Below are positions 1-9,242 of a stretch of 64,000 nt of DNA, in pieces. The stretch spans positions 3,872,501 to 3,936,500 of the forward strand of contig CAKKNE010000002.1 of assembly GCA_918797485.1 (NCBI GenBank). Reading direction: 5' to 3'. Position 1 is the first letter of the stretch, and each line of letters begins with the position of its first letter. Source of the stretch: Pelagomonas calceolata. Its lineage: Eukaryota > Sar > Pelagophyceae > Pelagomonadales > Pelagomonadaceae. The translations under genes were made by a program, and so were the position numbers. The notes beneath the pieces are model-generated. The model had not been told where the DNA came from. It saw only the letters and a list, made by a program, of their open reading frames with translations, and ran no database searches.

Positions 1-482
1 GTCTCGGTGGTGCCTCGCGGCGCGTCGACGGCGTGTGCGAGGCCTGGCCGGCAAGGAGGCTCAGTTCGATCAGGGCGCTTGCGCGGGCTGCCCAAGCGCG
101 GCACGGAGCTGTTTGTGGTCGCTCAAACGACCTCGGCCAGTCGTGTGGCCGGCTAGCGGCGGCGGCGCAGCGGAGAGCCTTGTAGCTTCGCGCTGTGTGA
201 GTTTGTGTGCGTGAGATGAGGGGGGTTACGACGGACCATGGAGATTTGCCGACGCTCCAGGAGACGTGTGCGGCTGGGAAACGTCCCGAAGACGACTGCT
301 TGCGACCGTCAGAAAAAAAAAATGTAAAACCCGTCCCGTTTTTAGCCAAAATCCAGTCGACGTGGCTAAAATCCACCTTGAAACGCCCCTTTGCAAGCCG
401 CAAGGCTGTCGCAGCTTGTGCAAATTGCAGCACGAGCGAGCAGCGCGCGCACGGCCGCAATCCATCCGTAGCCCTTCGAGCA
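1..482. other. Left-edge non-coding region
   Basis: No convincing coding frame is visible on either strand here. The stretch contains GGGCTGCCC near position 84, a word that recurs near many starts in this window, and an A-run near 307-320 followed by a T-rich stretch. It probably holds the promoter and 5' leader of the beta-propeller gene that begins near 483. A frame open from 207 is continuous with that gene, but its first ~92 residues look like translated leader sequence. Confidence 0.5.
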
Positions 483-1556
483 ATGCAAGCTGCAATGCAG
501 CGTGCGCTACTCGCAGCATGCGTCACCCGAGCAGTAGCACTCACGATGCCCTTCGCCACGCCCGCGACCTGGAAGGTGCACACGCTCGGCGGTCCGCGAG
601 TGGCCAAGGTCGACGGCGCGTACACGCTGTTCTACCACTACCGGCCGCTCGAAGACAAGGACGACCCGGAGCTGCCGCCCCTCTCCACGGGTCGAATCGG
701 CCGCGCGACGAGCCCGGACGGTCTAGAATGGGAGGTCCAGCACGACGGCCTGGGCGAGGGTGGCTCGAGCGTCTCGAAGGCGGAGGACTGGTTCCAGCAC
801 GACTGCGGCCACGTGGGCTGCGGCGACGTGTTGTCTGGAGACGCCTGGTTCCTGTACACCTACGGCGGGTCGAACGCGCCGATGGCGCTGCGGGATTTAG
901 GCGTGGACAGGGACGGCGAGGTCTACGGCATGGACATGAAATTAGGTGTGTGCGTGTCCCAGGACGGCATCAAGTTCGGGAGGTTCGAGGGCGACGAGGC
1001 GGACGGGAGCCTGCTGGGGCCGCCGCCGGCCAATAGCTGGGAGCGGCGGAACGCGCCGGTCGCGTGGCCGGCGGTCTGCGAGGACCCCGGCGGCCAGACG
1101 GGCGACCTTCTCTTGTTCTACGGGACGACGCAGGACGCTACCGGTCTATCGGCGTGTGGCCTGGCGCGCTCGTCGAACGGCGTGACCTGGCGACGGGCGA
1201 CGCCGGCGTCGCCGTGCATCGCGCCGGGCGACGACTGGGACGCGGGCGGCATCCTGCGGCGGAGCGTCCTGCGGCGCGGCCGGGAACTGCTCATGATCTA
1301 CGAGGCCAAGTCCGCAGAGGGGGTCCACGCGTTCGGCCGCGCGACGTCCGATGATGCGGGCGTCACGTGGACCAAGACCGGGCGATGTTTTGAGAGGGGC
1401 GACACGTGGGACGCGCACGCCATCTCGGCGCCGCATCTTCTGGAAGAAGATGGTATTCTACGGCTGTACTACGCGGGGAGCGCCGAGGCCGGGGGAAGCG
1501 CCTCGCTGGGCGTCGCGGAGTCGTCGGACTACGGCGTGACGTGGACTAGGCTCTAA
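483..1556 (+). CDS. Secreted five-bladed beta-propeller (GH43/GH32-like fold) protein
   Basis: A protein of 357 residues. It opens with a short hydrophobic leader (alternative ATG at 495) that may be a signal peptide, followed by repeated blade-like units of the type found in clan GH-F/GH-J glycoside hydrolases and their non-catalytic relatives. Visible blade markers are RVAKVDGAYTLFYH, GRATSPDGLEW, DLLLFYGT, LARSSNGVTW, GRATSDDAGVTW and LRLYYAGS, i.e. repeated 'hydrophobic-YY/FY...G..S.DG..W' strands. The fold assignment is fairly safe; I cannot identify a substrate or a full acidic catalytic triad, so it may be a carbohydrate-active or sugar-binding protein. The ATG at 483 is preferred over 207 because the upstream part is low-complexity leader. 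Confidence 0.65.
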   Translation: MQAAMQRALLAACVTRAVALTMPFATPATWKVHTLGGPRVAKVDGAYTLFYHYRPLEDKDDPELPPLSTGRIGRATSPDGLEWEVQHDGLGEGGSSVSKAEDWFQHDCGHVGCGDVLSGDAWFLYTYGGSNAPMALRDLGVDRDGEVYGMDMKLGVCVSQDGIKFGRFEGDEADGSLLGPPPANSWERRNAPVAWPAVCEDPGGQTGDLLLFYGTTQDATGLSACGLARSSNGVTWRRATPASPCIAPGDDWDAGGILRRSVLRRGRELLMIYEAKSAEGVHAFGRATSDDAGVTWTKTGRCFERGDTWDAHAISAPHLLEEDGILRLYYAGSAEAGGSASLGVAESSDYGVTWTRL

Positions 1557-1570
1557 GAACAAATCACAAT

Positions 1571-2392
1571 TTAGGAGAAGAGTGACGCCACGAGGGGCCA
1601 GCCGCCGTCGTCGACCCGCCGCGCCTCGACGCCGACGGACCGGTCGCCGACGAACCCAACGAAGTCCGAGACCGCCCGCAGGCACGCGTCGTCGGGCATG
1701 TCGTGGTGGCCGCAGCCCTCGAGCCAGACCGGCGCGTGCGGGTCGACCAGAAGGGGGTACAGGACGTCGTGGCTGTGCGCGAAGGGGACCATCTGGTCGT
1801 CGCGCCCGTGCATCAGCAACGACCGGCACGTCACGGAACTTATCTTCTCGTAGTTCCTAAACAAGTCGAAAGTGGATAATGCGCGCGCCGCGAAGGAAGG
1901 CATGACCACGAGTCCCGCGGACGCGATCGGCGACTGCAGGATCATGCCGCCCACCTGATGCCGGGCGCACAGGTCGACCGTCGGCCCGCTGCCGATCGAC
2001 CGCCCATACGCAATGATCTGCTTCGGATCGATGCCGCAGTCCCTTGTCAAGTACGCGTACGCCGCGTCTATACATTCCATGCACCCCTGCTCCGACGGAT
2101 CGCCCGACGCCAGGGAATAGCCCAAGTATTCGTACGCGAGCACGTCGGCGCCCGCGTACCTCGCGAGCGCCTCGACGAAGGGCAGGGCCAATCCGAGATC
2201 CTCCGCGTTCGCGTGACTGTAGAGTAGCGTCATGCGCCGCCTCCTCTTCGCCTTGGAGTGCACGTGGACACACGCCGTCGTCTCGCCGCTCGCCGTCCGC
2301 AATAGCACGAGGTCGCTCCGCCGCCGCAGCAGCGCGACGGACCAGGCCTTGTCCGGCACGGGGAAGGCCAAGGCATTGACGGCGCTTTGCAT
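1571..2392 (-). CDS. Alpha/beta hydrolase, ABHD17-like
   Basis: A protein of 273 residues read from the ATG at 2392 (another at 2494 would add a Pro/Arg-rich tail). Diagnostic motifs are YSHANAEDLG (oxyanion region), YEYLGYSLASG, the nucleophile elbow GRSIGSGPTVDL with the catalytic Ser, the acidic strand LLMHGRDDQMVPF and GCGHHDM with the catalytic His. These match the ABHD17/FAM108 family, which in animals removes palmitate from membrane proteins; depalmitoylation is inferred here from family membership. The N-terminal Cys cluster that anchors animal ABHD17 is not seen. It ends 15 bp from the convergent gene on its left and shares an upstream region of about 260 bp with the divergent TPR gene. 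Confidence 0.82.
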   Translation of the reverse strand: MQSAVNALAFPVPDKAWSVALLRRRSDLVLLRTASGETTACVHVHSKAKRRRRMTLLYSHANAEDLGLALPFVEALARYAGADVLAYEYLGYSLASGDPSEQGCMECIDAAYAYLTRDCGIDPKQIIAYGRSIGSGPTVDLCARHQVGGMILQSPIASAGLVVMPSFAARALSTFDLFRNYEKISSVTCRSLLMHGRDDQMVPFAHSHDVLYPLLVDPHAPVWLEGCGHHDMPDDACLRAVSDFVGFVGDRSVGVEARRVDDGGWPLVASLFS

Positions 2393-2655
2393 GGCTTCCG
2401 GTCGACGGTGTTCCGGCGACGGCGTCCGATGGGGTGCACGCGTGCGGCTCCCCCGCGGGACGAATGGCTGCCCGATGTGAGCTGGCCCAGGCAAACTTTT
2501 GGGTTCGGGGTCGGGTTTATTGCGACAAGGCAGCCCTCGCGGGGCGCCGGCACGGCTCGGGGGCCCTCGCGAGCTTTCATGATGCGCGCCGCGCGAACCG
2601 CCTGCGGCCCGAAGGCCGCGCTGTAGCTAGCAGCCCAGTTGGTTGGCGCCGCGCC

Positions 2656-3630
2656 ATGACCACCGACGCGTGCACCCCATCGGAGGCCGACCTGCGCGCC
2701 GAGATCGCCAAGCTCGAGCTTGAACTCAAGGGCGTCACCGAGAAGGCTCGGCTATCGCAAGAAGCCCTTGACAGCGCGCGGTCCCAGGAGCCCACCGAGC
2801 CGAAGAAGAAGCCGCGGCGGCGCGGCGGGAAGAAGAAGAATAAAATGTCCGACGCCATCCAGGAGGCGCGCCAAGAAGTGCAGCGCTGCCCGCGGAACGC
2901 GCAGTGCCGCCTCGACCTGGCACGAGCGTACGAGGGCGAGGATAAATTCAGAGAGGCCTACGCCGAAGCGTCGGCGGCCAAGATCTTGATCCCGACTTAT
3001 GGAAGGGCCTGGCGGCTGAAGCAGAAGCTCGAGAAGGTCATGGCCGAGAAAAACATCAGTTTTGAGGACGATGATAACTTATATTTGGATACGCCTCTGG
3101 ATGCGAAAGTAGAGGATGATAATGAATTGCCGCCCGTCACGGCGGACACACCAGAGGAAGCTCGAGAAAAGGCCGCGGAGGAGAAGAAACAGGGCGACGC
3201 GCATTTTCTCGGAAAAAGACACGAACAAGCGTGTGAACGGTGGGGCCGCGCCATTGAATTGTTGAAGGCGCACGACATCACCGACGTGTCCGTGGCCAAG
3301 CTCTACTCGAATCGCGCCGCGGCTCACCTCGCGTTGAAAAAACATGTCCTGGCGGCGCGCGACGGAGCCTTGGCCGTCGAATGCGATGCAGGATGGTGGA
3401 AGGGCCACTGGTACTTCGGCCAGGCGACTTTGGAGCTCGTGAAGGCGTCGGCCGCGCAGCGCGGCGCGTGCACCTCGAATGGGGAAAGAGCCCAGGAGGC
3501 CTACCGGGCCTTCGTCCGGTGCGCCGGCGTCTGCCCCGCTTCCAAGAAGGACGAGGTGGAATTACTGGCGGCGACGACCCAACAAAAGATCTACGAGATG
3601 ACGGAGCAGGAGGGCTGCGTGGTCTGCTAA
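2656..3630 (+). CDS. TPR protein with possible CaaX-type C-terminus
   Basis: A protein of 324 residues from the ATG at 2656 (the frame is open from 2434 but upstream sequence is leader-like). An N-terminal coiled coil (about residues 12-40) is followed by a Lys/Arg-rich stretch, a first TPR-like helical pair (LDLARAYEGEDKFREAYAEAS) and a C-terminal TPR block typical of Hsp70/Hsp90 co-chaperones (KKQGDAHFLGKRHEQACERW ... LYSNRAAAHLALKKHVLAARD). The last four residues are CVVC, which fits a CaaX prenylation box, so the protein could be farnesylated. The TPR call rests on visible motifs; prenylation is an inference. Divergent from the ABHD17-like gene. Confidence 0.75.
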   Translation: MTTDACTPSEADLRAEIAKLELELKGVTEKARLSQEALDSARSQEPTEPKKKPRRRGGKKKNKMSDAIQEARQEVQRCPRNAQCRLDLARAYEGEDKFREAYAEASAAKILIPTYGRAWRLKQKLEKVMAEKNISFEDDDNLYLDTPLDAKVEDDNELPPVTADTPEEAREKAAEEKKQGDAHFLGKRHEQACERWGRAIELLKAHDITDVSVAKLYSNRAAAHLALKKHVLAARDGALAVECDAGWWKGHWYFGQATLELVKASAAQRGACTSNGERAQEAYRAFVRCAGVCPASKKDEVELLAATTQQKIYEMTEQEGCVVC

Positions 3631-3708
3631 GTAGGGCTTTTACTACTAGTGTTACGGGGCGAGGACTCGTGGCCCAGGGGGAGACATCGCGCGTCGTTTC
3701 GCATACTT

Positions 3709-3731
3709 GCTAGTGTCTTACAGGCGCTAGC
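3709..3731 (+). repeat. 24-bp palindromic element, copy 1
   Basis: Reads GCTAGTGTCTTAC then AGGCGCTAGC (one C shorter than consensus). It lies 79 bp after the TPR gene stop and 140 bp before the ATG at 3871. It is followed by TAAAGC, as is copy 4. Confidence 0.85.
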
Positions 3732-3870
3732 TAAAGCCGGTAGCGTTGGCCCAAATCGGCCCCAGATCGTGGCCGGTCGCATCCAGGGGCTGCCCGCCGC
3801 AGGAAAACGCCTGCCAGCGACCGGGGGCAGCCCTTCCGTCTGCGAGCCTGGGGCAGAAGCTATCAGAGCC

Positions 3871-5922
3871 ATGCTGGCCCAGCTGCCCTCGGCCCTTGAG
3901 GCTTTTGACGACGCGGGCAGCGTCTTCCTGCCGCCGGACCCGAACTTTCAGGATCATGACGACGACGACGATTCCTTCGCGTCCCAGGATACATTATTAG
4001 AGGACGCGCGCACGAAGCACAAGAGGTTGGCAAGGCAGCGCCTCGAGGCCGCGTCGAGGGACGCGAAGCCCGTGAAGACGATGCCGATGACGCAGCCTAT
4101 TGTCGTCAAAACGCCGAAGAAAGTGCAGCCGCCGACGCCGTCTCCCTTAACACTCGACGCCGTCACAAAACTCGCGACGGCGGACGTAAGACGAGAGCTC
4201 GAGGCGCGAGGCCTCCGGAGCGCCGGGCCGCGGAGTATCGCCGTGGCTCGACTGAGGCACGCGCTCGAGCCCCAGCAACCGACCCAAAAGAAGAGCAGCG
4301 GCACCGGGACGGGCGTCTTCGACATCGCCGACTTTGCGATATCTCCGGACGCGGACCGCGTCGCGTTCGGCTCGACGATACGACTGAAAGTCAGTCCCGA
4401 GGAGCACGGCGCCGTGGAGTACTCGATCCAGTGCGCGAAACTTATAGGAGGGAGCAAACAACTCTATCAAGCGTGGGCGGCGCCGTCGTTGACCAAGGGC
4501 CAGACCTACGAGCACGTGTTCGACGATGTTGGTATTTACATTTTATCGGAACCGACGCACCGCTTCGAATGCCAGGTCGAGGTCTACGCCGTGACCGGGA
4601 TGAAGGAGCTCCGCGAGGAGGCGAAGCGCCGGAAGGTCGAGGCGAAGCGGCGCCAGGTGTCCGAGGAAAAGGCGTCGCAGGAGAAGATGCGACGAGACGC
4701 CGAGGCGAAGCGACGGCAAGAAGAGGCGCAGCGCCTCGAGGCCGATGAGAGAGCCAGAGCCCAGGCCGAGGCCGAGAAGAACGACCCCAAACTAAGGAGG
4801 GAGGCCGAAGCGAGACGCGAGGAGGCCGTCTTCGCCTCGTCGCACCAGTGGAAGATGCGGCCGCGCACGTCGCACACGGGGACCGGTAGGCGGCGAAGAT
4901 TGCACCAGCTCCTCGACGAGTCTCGCAACGAGCAGAAGCCGTCGCGGCCGTCCACATCTCATTTAGCGATGCCGGCGCCCGGCCAGCACAAGCCCATGTA
5001 CGCCGATCAAAGACGACCGTCGACGTCGGCCATGCGGCCGGCGTCCTACGGCGCTTCCCTGAGGAGAGCGCCCCAGGTCCGCCACACGGCCGCCTCTATT
5101 TTAGCTCTGCCGGACCGCTGGGTGAACACCGACTTGTTAGATGATGAGAGTGATGAGGACATCGTGGCACCGCGACGGCAGGCGAAGAGCCAGATGGTCT
5201 TCGTAAAAAGTTCGGGCACGTACGAGCGACGGTTGACGAGGGCCGCCGTGTCGTCGTTCGCGCCGAAGGCGGCCAAGGCGCCTCCCAAAAAAGCTACGGT
5301 GATGGAGTTGAAAGCGCGCGCCGCCGCTGAGGCTTGTAGGGACCAGCCGAAGCGCCTCGGGGCGCCGGCCGACGACCCGGAGCCAATCACTCCGCAGCTT
5401 AGGGTGGGCGGTTCTGCGACAGAGCGGGCCACGGGCAAAGTATGTAGAGTCGTCGGCAAGAAGCAGGGCCTCTATCAAATCCAGTTCGCCGGCTCAAGTG
5501 CGACGCACGCGCGGCGCGCCGCGCAGCTCACGGCTACAATAGAAGAGGAGGCCGCCGCGCCTGTGACGCCGCCAAAACCACCCGCGCCGTCATTACCCCA
5601 GATTATCATAGAGGACAACGCCTGGGCGCCGCTTGACCTCATCGTGGCGCCGGGCGACGAGTGCGAGGTGCGGGTCCACGAGGACGAACCTAGATGTGTG
5701 GAATATCAAATCAAATGCGAGCGCATCCTGGACTACGTGCCGCCGCTGCACGTGGAGCTCTTCGAAACCAACATAATGACGGCCGGCGAGGTCTTTCGGT
5801 ATGTGTTCAAGGAACAGGGCCGCTACGAAGTTTTTGACGTCGACGCGCCAGAAATACGCGGCGTCATTCACGTCACGACGCAGCCCGACCAAGTACAAGA
5901 ACGACTAAAACGAGGGTCCTAG
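3871..5922 (+). CDS. SAP-domain / coiled-coil protein with two degenerate cupredoxin-like modules
   Basis: A protein of 683 residues from the ATG at 3871; the frame is open from 3649, but that would translate through the 24-bp element at 3709-3731. Order: acidic Asp run near residue 30; SAP-like helix-turn-helix at about 93-134 (VRRELEARGLRSAG...AVARLRHAL); a beta module at about 150-240 (ISPDADRVAFGSTIRLKVS ... HVFDDVGIYIL); a charged coiled coil at about 245-320; a low-complexity region; a small Tudor/SH3-like strand set at about 509-555; and a second beta module at about 579-676 (LDLIVAPGDECEVRV ... YVFKEQGRYEV). The two beta modules resemble each other and have the outline of cupredoxins without copper ligands. 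Function unknown; SAP suggests nucleic-acid binding. Confidence 0.65.
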   Translation: MLAQLPSALEAFDDAGSVFLPPDPNFQDHDDDDDSFASQDTLLEDARTKHKRLARQRLEAASRDAKPVKTMPMTQPIVVKTPKKVQPPTPSPLTLDAVTKLATADVRRELEARGLRSAGPRSIAVARLRHALEPQQPTQKKSSGTGTGVFDIADFAISPDADRVAFGSTIRLKVSPEEHGAVEYSIQCAKLIGGSKQLYQAWAAPSLTKGQTYEHVFDDVGIYILSEPTHRFECQVEVYAVTGMKELREEAKRRKVEAKRRQVSEEKASQEKMRRDAEAKRRQEEAQRLEADERARAQAEAEKNDPKLRREAEARREEAVFASSHQWKMRPRTSHTGTGRRRRLHQLLDESRNEQKPSRPSTSHLAMPAPGQHKPMYADQRRPSTSAMRPASYGASLRRAPQVRHTAASILALPDRWVNTDLLDDESDEDIVAPRRQAKSQMVFVKSSGTYERRLTRAAVSSFAPKAAKAPPKKATVMELKARAAAEACRDQPKRLGAPADDPEPITPQLRVGGSATERATGKVCRVVGKKQGLYQIQFAGSSATHARRAAQLTATIEEEAAAPVTPPKPPAPSLPQIIIEDNAWAPLDLIVAPGDECEVRVHEDEPRCVEYQIKCERILDYVPPLHVELFETNIMTAGEVFRYVFKEQGRYEVFDVDAPEIRGVIHVTTQPDQVQERLKRGS

Positions 5923-5996
5923 TAGCTTTTCTTCTCTTACACGCGACGCGATGAAAGGGGATGGGGTGCCCGCTTCTTGCGGGTAAAGGGGGAAAT

Positions 5997-8956
5997 CTAG
6001 TCGAACGCCTCGCTCACGCACGCCCGCTGGATCTCGTCGAACGTGTCGCAGAGCTTGGCGTTCGCCGCCAGCTCGTTGGCGAGGTCGTCGCGCCGTTTTT
6101 CTAGAGCCGCTCGCGCTCTAGCCACATCAAAGAGGTCCGGGCAGCCCTCGCTCGAGTTGACCTCGTCGTCCAAGTGCTCCCGCAGATACAGGGGAAAGTC
6201 GTCGACGAACGGCATCAGGAAGAAGCAGTTGAACTTCACCGCGACCGTCCGCGCGAAGTGCTCGCGCCACGCCGCCGCGATGCGTCTAACCAGAGAGCCG
6301 ACGACCTCGTGCGGCGGCGTGACCGGTGACAAGGAGCCAATCGGCGTCGCCAGCGTCTGCTTGAGCACGTCGACGTTGTCGTTCTGCTCGCCGAACGCGT
6401 CGCGCCAGTCGTCGACGATCGCGGCTTCCACGGCACTCTCGTCCCTGGCGCTGAACCATCTTCTAGCTTTGCTCTTTTTGGAAGAGCGGGGATTGTCCAA
6501 GGCCGACCGCGCCGCGGCCATGTCCGCCTGGACGTTCTGGGCCAAGTCAGGTGTGGGTTCTAGAGCAGCGGCCATCGACGACGTCGCATCCGACGAAGAA
6601 GCCAGATCCCAGGTCACGAAGCGCGTCATGGCCTCCAAATCGTCGCGACATCTCGCTACCGCCCGATCCGCAAGCTCCAAGACGTACTTGTCGTAGATCG
6701 ACGCTACTAATCTCATCACAGCCTCGTACGGCCCGTCCGCTTCTTTCCTCAAAGTCGACGGCCCGCCGCGCGCTTCGCGCACGGCGTCGGACGTCGACGG
6801 CGCCGGCTCTTCCTCAGAAAAGACCCGACGCGACGGCGTGCCGCCCTGCAGCTCCATCATCCTTTCTAATGCAGGAGGCAGCCGCCGCATGACGTGCGAC
6901 ACGCGGTGCGCCAGCGTGCGCAGCTGCGGCTCGAAGCTTCGTCGCGCCTTGTCCACCGCGATCACGCAGGACGCCCTGACAAAATCCGCGCCGTCGTGCG
7001 CGTCGCCGACGCCCAGGGCATTCGCGATCTCGTCGCTGCCGACCGATGGTAATGATAAATGTCTCACGGCTAGAGCGAACTCCCGTAACGCGCGGCGGTA
7101 CTGGGCGCCGCCATAAAGAGCAGCGTCGGCGTGGCCGACCGCACCGTCCAACGCTGTTTGACTTAACGTGAGCTCCATCGAGGCTTTGCCCTGTGCCACG
7201 TCGGGCTGCTGCACGAACGCCGCCGCCGCGGCCCGCACGCCTGGTGTTCTTCTACTGGAAGTGGTGGGGAAGAAGCCTCCCCTGAGAACGCGCTCACCAC
7301 TGTCCTCCTCGACGTCCTCGTCCTCCTCGACGAGGGTCTCGACCGGCGCCAAGAACGCCCCACCGCTCACGCGTTCATCAGCCAACCGCTCGCCATAAAT
7401 ATTCGTCTCCGCCGCCACGGAACCCGCGACCGCCGCCCCCAGCGACCTACAGAACTTGTCCGCGACGGCCTCGGCGGACCTCCGCAACCGCTCCGGCGTC
7501 AATGCGGCCAATTCTTCGTCCGCCGCCTTCAGGGCCGCCTCCGTCGCCTGGCGCTCCTGGCGCAATAACGGCACGACGCGCGCCACGTTCGCGCGGTACT
7601 GGCGCTCGACATGCTTCTCGAGGAATCTGCGTAAAGCATGAACACCTAACCGGTCCTGCACGGTCCCAAAACCCTGGTGGCCCAGTTTCGCTCGCACCAA
7701 AGAAGCGTCCGCCCGTGCCGCCCGCGCGACGGCGGCTCTGAATTCGGCATCTTGCCGATAGGCCACACCATCATCAGCGGGAGCACCCGCAAACCAGGCC
7801 TCGTCGTCGTCCCTTCTCTCATAAACGTCTCCTTGTGAGCTGATTGGTGACGCTACTCTCCCACACGGCACGGACGTGAAGAAGGGTCCCGCGAGTAACC
7901 GAGGGTGGAGATCTTGTAAAACCCCGGCCCGCAGGAAGCGCATGATGTCCCTCGCGCCGCTGAACTGGACGAGTTTCGTATCTAATTTCGTGTTGACCAC
8001 GACCGTTCGCGCCAGCGTCGGGTCCGCGTCGGCACAGAGTCGTCTAGCCGCCGACGCGAGGCCCCAATCATTGTGGTCATCAATACACAGCAGGATGGCG
8101 GACCGTTGTTTTGCTTTCGACAGAGCCAACTCATAAGCTTCTCGCGCTTGCAGCTTGAGGTTCCTTCTCGTAGGACTATCTCTGGCATCGTCGGCCTCGT
8201 CCGCGGCGGTCACGTCACCTACTAAGCCGGGCGTGTCCACTAAAACAAGGTTGGGACAATGTCTATATTCGACGCGAATGACGATCTCCCGCGCTTCGAA
8301 GCTTCTATGAGCGTCCCGCTCCAATCGTCGGTTCTCCTCCTCGATGAAGCGTCGCGCCTCCGCCAAGGTCGCTCGGCGCTCGTGGGGCGCGCCGTCGGCG
8401 ACCGGCTCGCCGCCCACGAACCTTTCGTCCATGATGTACACGGCGGGCTCGTCGCAGGCCGCGTTGTAGTGCATCTGGAGGGCGATGGGCCTTCGTGTTC
8501 TCGTGCCGCCGCCGACCTCGTTAAACTGGAAGCCCATGAGCGCCTCGACGAGCGCGCTCTTCCCGGCGGACTGGGCGCCGACCACGACGACCGCGGGCAC
8601 CTCGAAGGGCTTGCGGTAGGCGTTCGCGAGGCTGTGGAGGCTGTTGTAGGCTTCGTACCTGTGTGTTTTGGGGTCGTCGTCGTCGTGGAGCCCGACGGCG
8701 TGTTGACCCGCGCGCGGGGCGGGCGGGGCGGTACTGACAAGCGTTCTGTGTGCTGTGACACCGGTACTGACAAGCGCTCGCGATTCTCCGTGTCCACGGC
8801 GTCGCGGTCCGCTTCTCGCGCGCCGCCTTCGACGTTTATGGCGCGCGCGGCAAGCGGCGTCGGCCGCGCGACCCGCGCGCGCGGCGTGCGCGGCGCAGCG
8901 CACGCAACGGCTGCTAACAAGCTAACTCGCGCCCAGCGCGCGCGGCGCGTCTCCAT
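5997..8956 (-). CDS. Dynamin-related GTPase, ARC5/DRP5B-like (plastid division)
   Basis: A large GTPase of about 950-960 residues. Visible are the P-loop GAQSAGKSALVEALMGF, the switch I region FNEVGGGTRTRRPI, switch II DTPGLVG and the NTKLD base-recognition motif, followed by the long helical middle/GED region. The pair YEAYNSLHSLA and the GGGTRTRRP context match plant ARC5/DRP5B, a cytosolic dynamin that constricts the plastid; that role is inferred. The continuous frame starts at an ATG at 8903 with Arg/Ala-rich sequence. A better leader (METRRARWARVSLLAAVAC) starts at 8956 in another frame and would join the body through an intron from 8738 (or 8771) to 8659, giving 80 or 113 nt with GTCAGT...CACAG ends. 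The two candidate donors lie in a 33-bp tandem repeat. The 5' end is therefore tentative. Confidence 0.82.
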
Positions 8957-9242
8957 ATCTGTTTGTGGTGCAGTCAAGTACTGCTGGATGCGTACAGCGA
9001 ACTCTGGGGCGCAGCGCGCCTTGCGCAATGCGCCTTATTAGGACGAACTGCCGCCGAGTGAAATTCTAGTGTGTCTATCAACTGTCACTCTACATTGTTC
9101 CGGAAACCCCCCAGCAGCCCTCGCCAGCGCTCCCCGAGCACCCCTGCCGACCCCGCGCAAAATTTGGCGCTCGAAGTCAGACATGCCACCGCGCGGAGCC
9201 ACCACAAGTACAAGGAAGAGAGAAACACATTACAAACAGCTA

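Noticed and set aside
3709-3731. Tiny intron or 3' splice site (CTTACAG) inside the 24-bp element
   Set aside because: The AG is not kept: other copies read TACCG, TACAT, TACAA or TACTG at this place.
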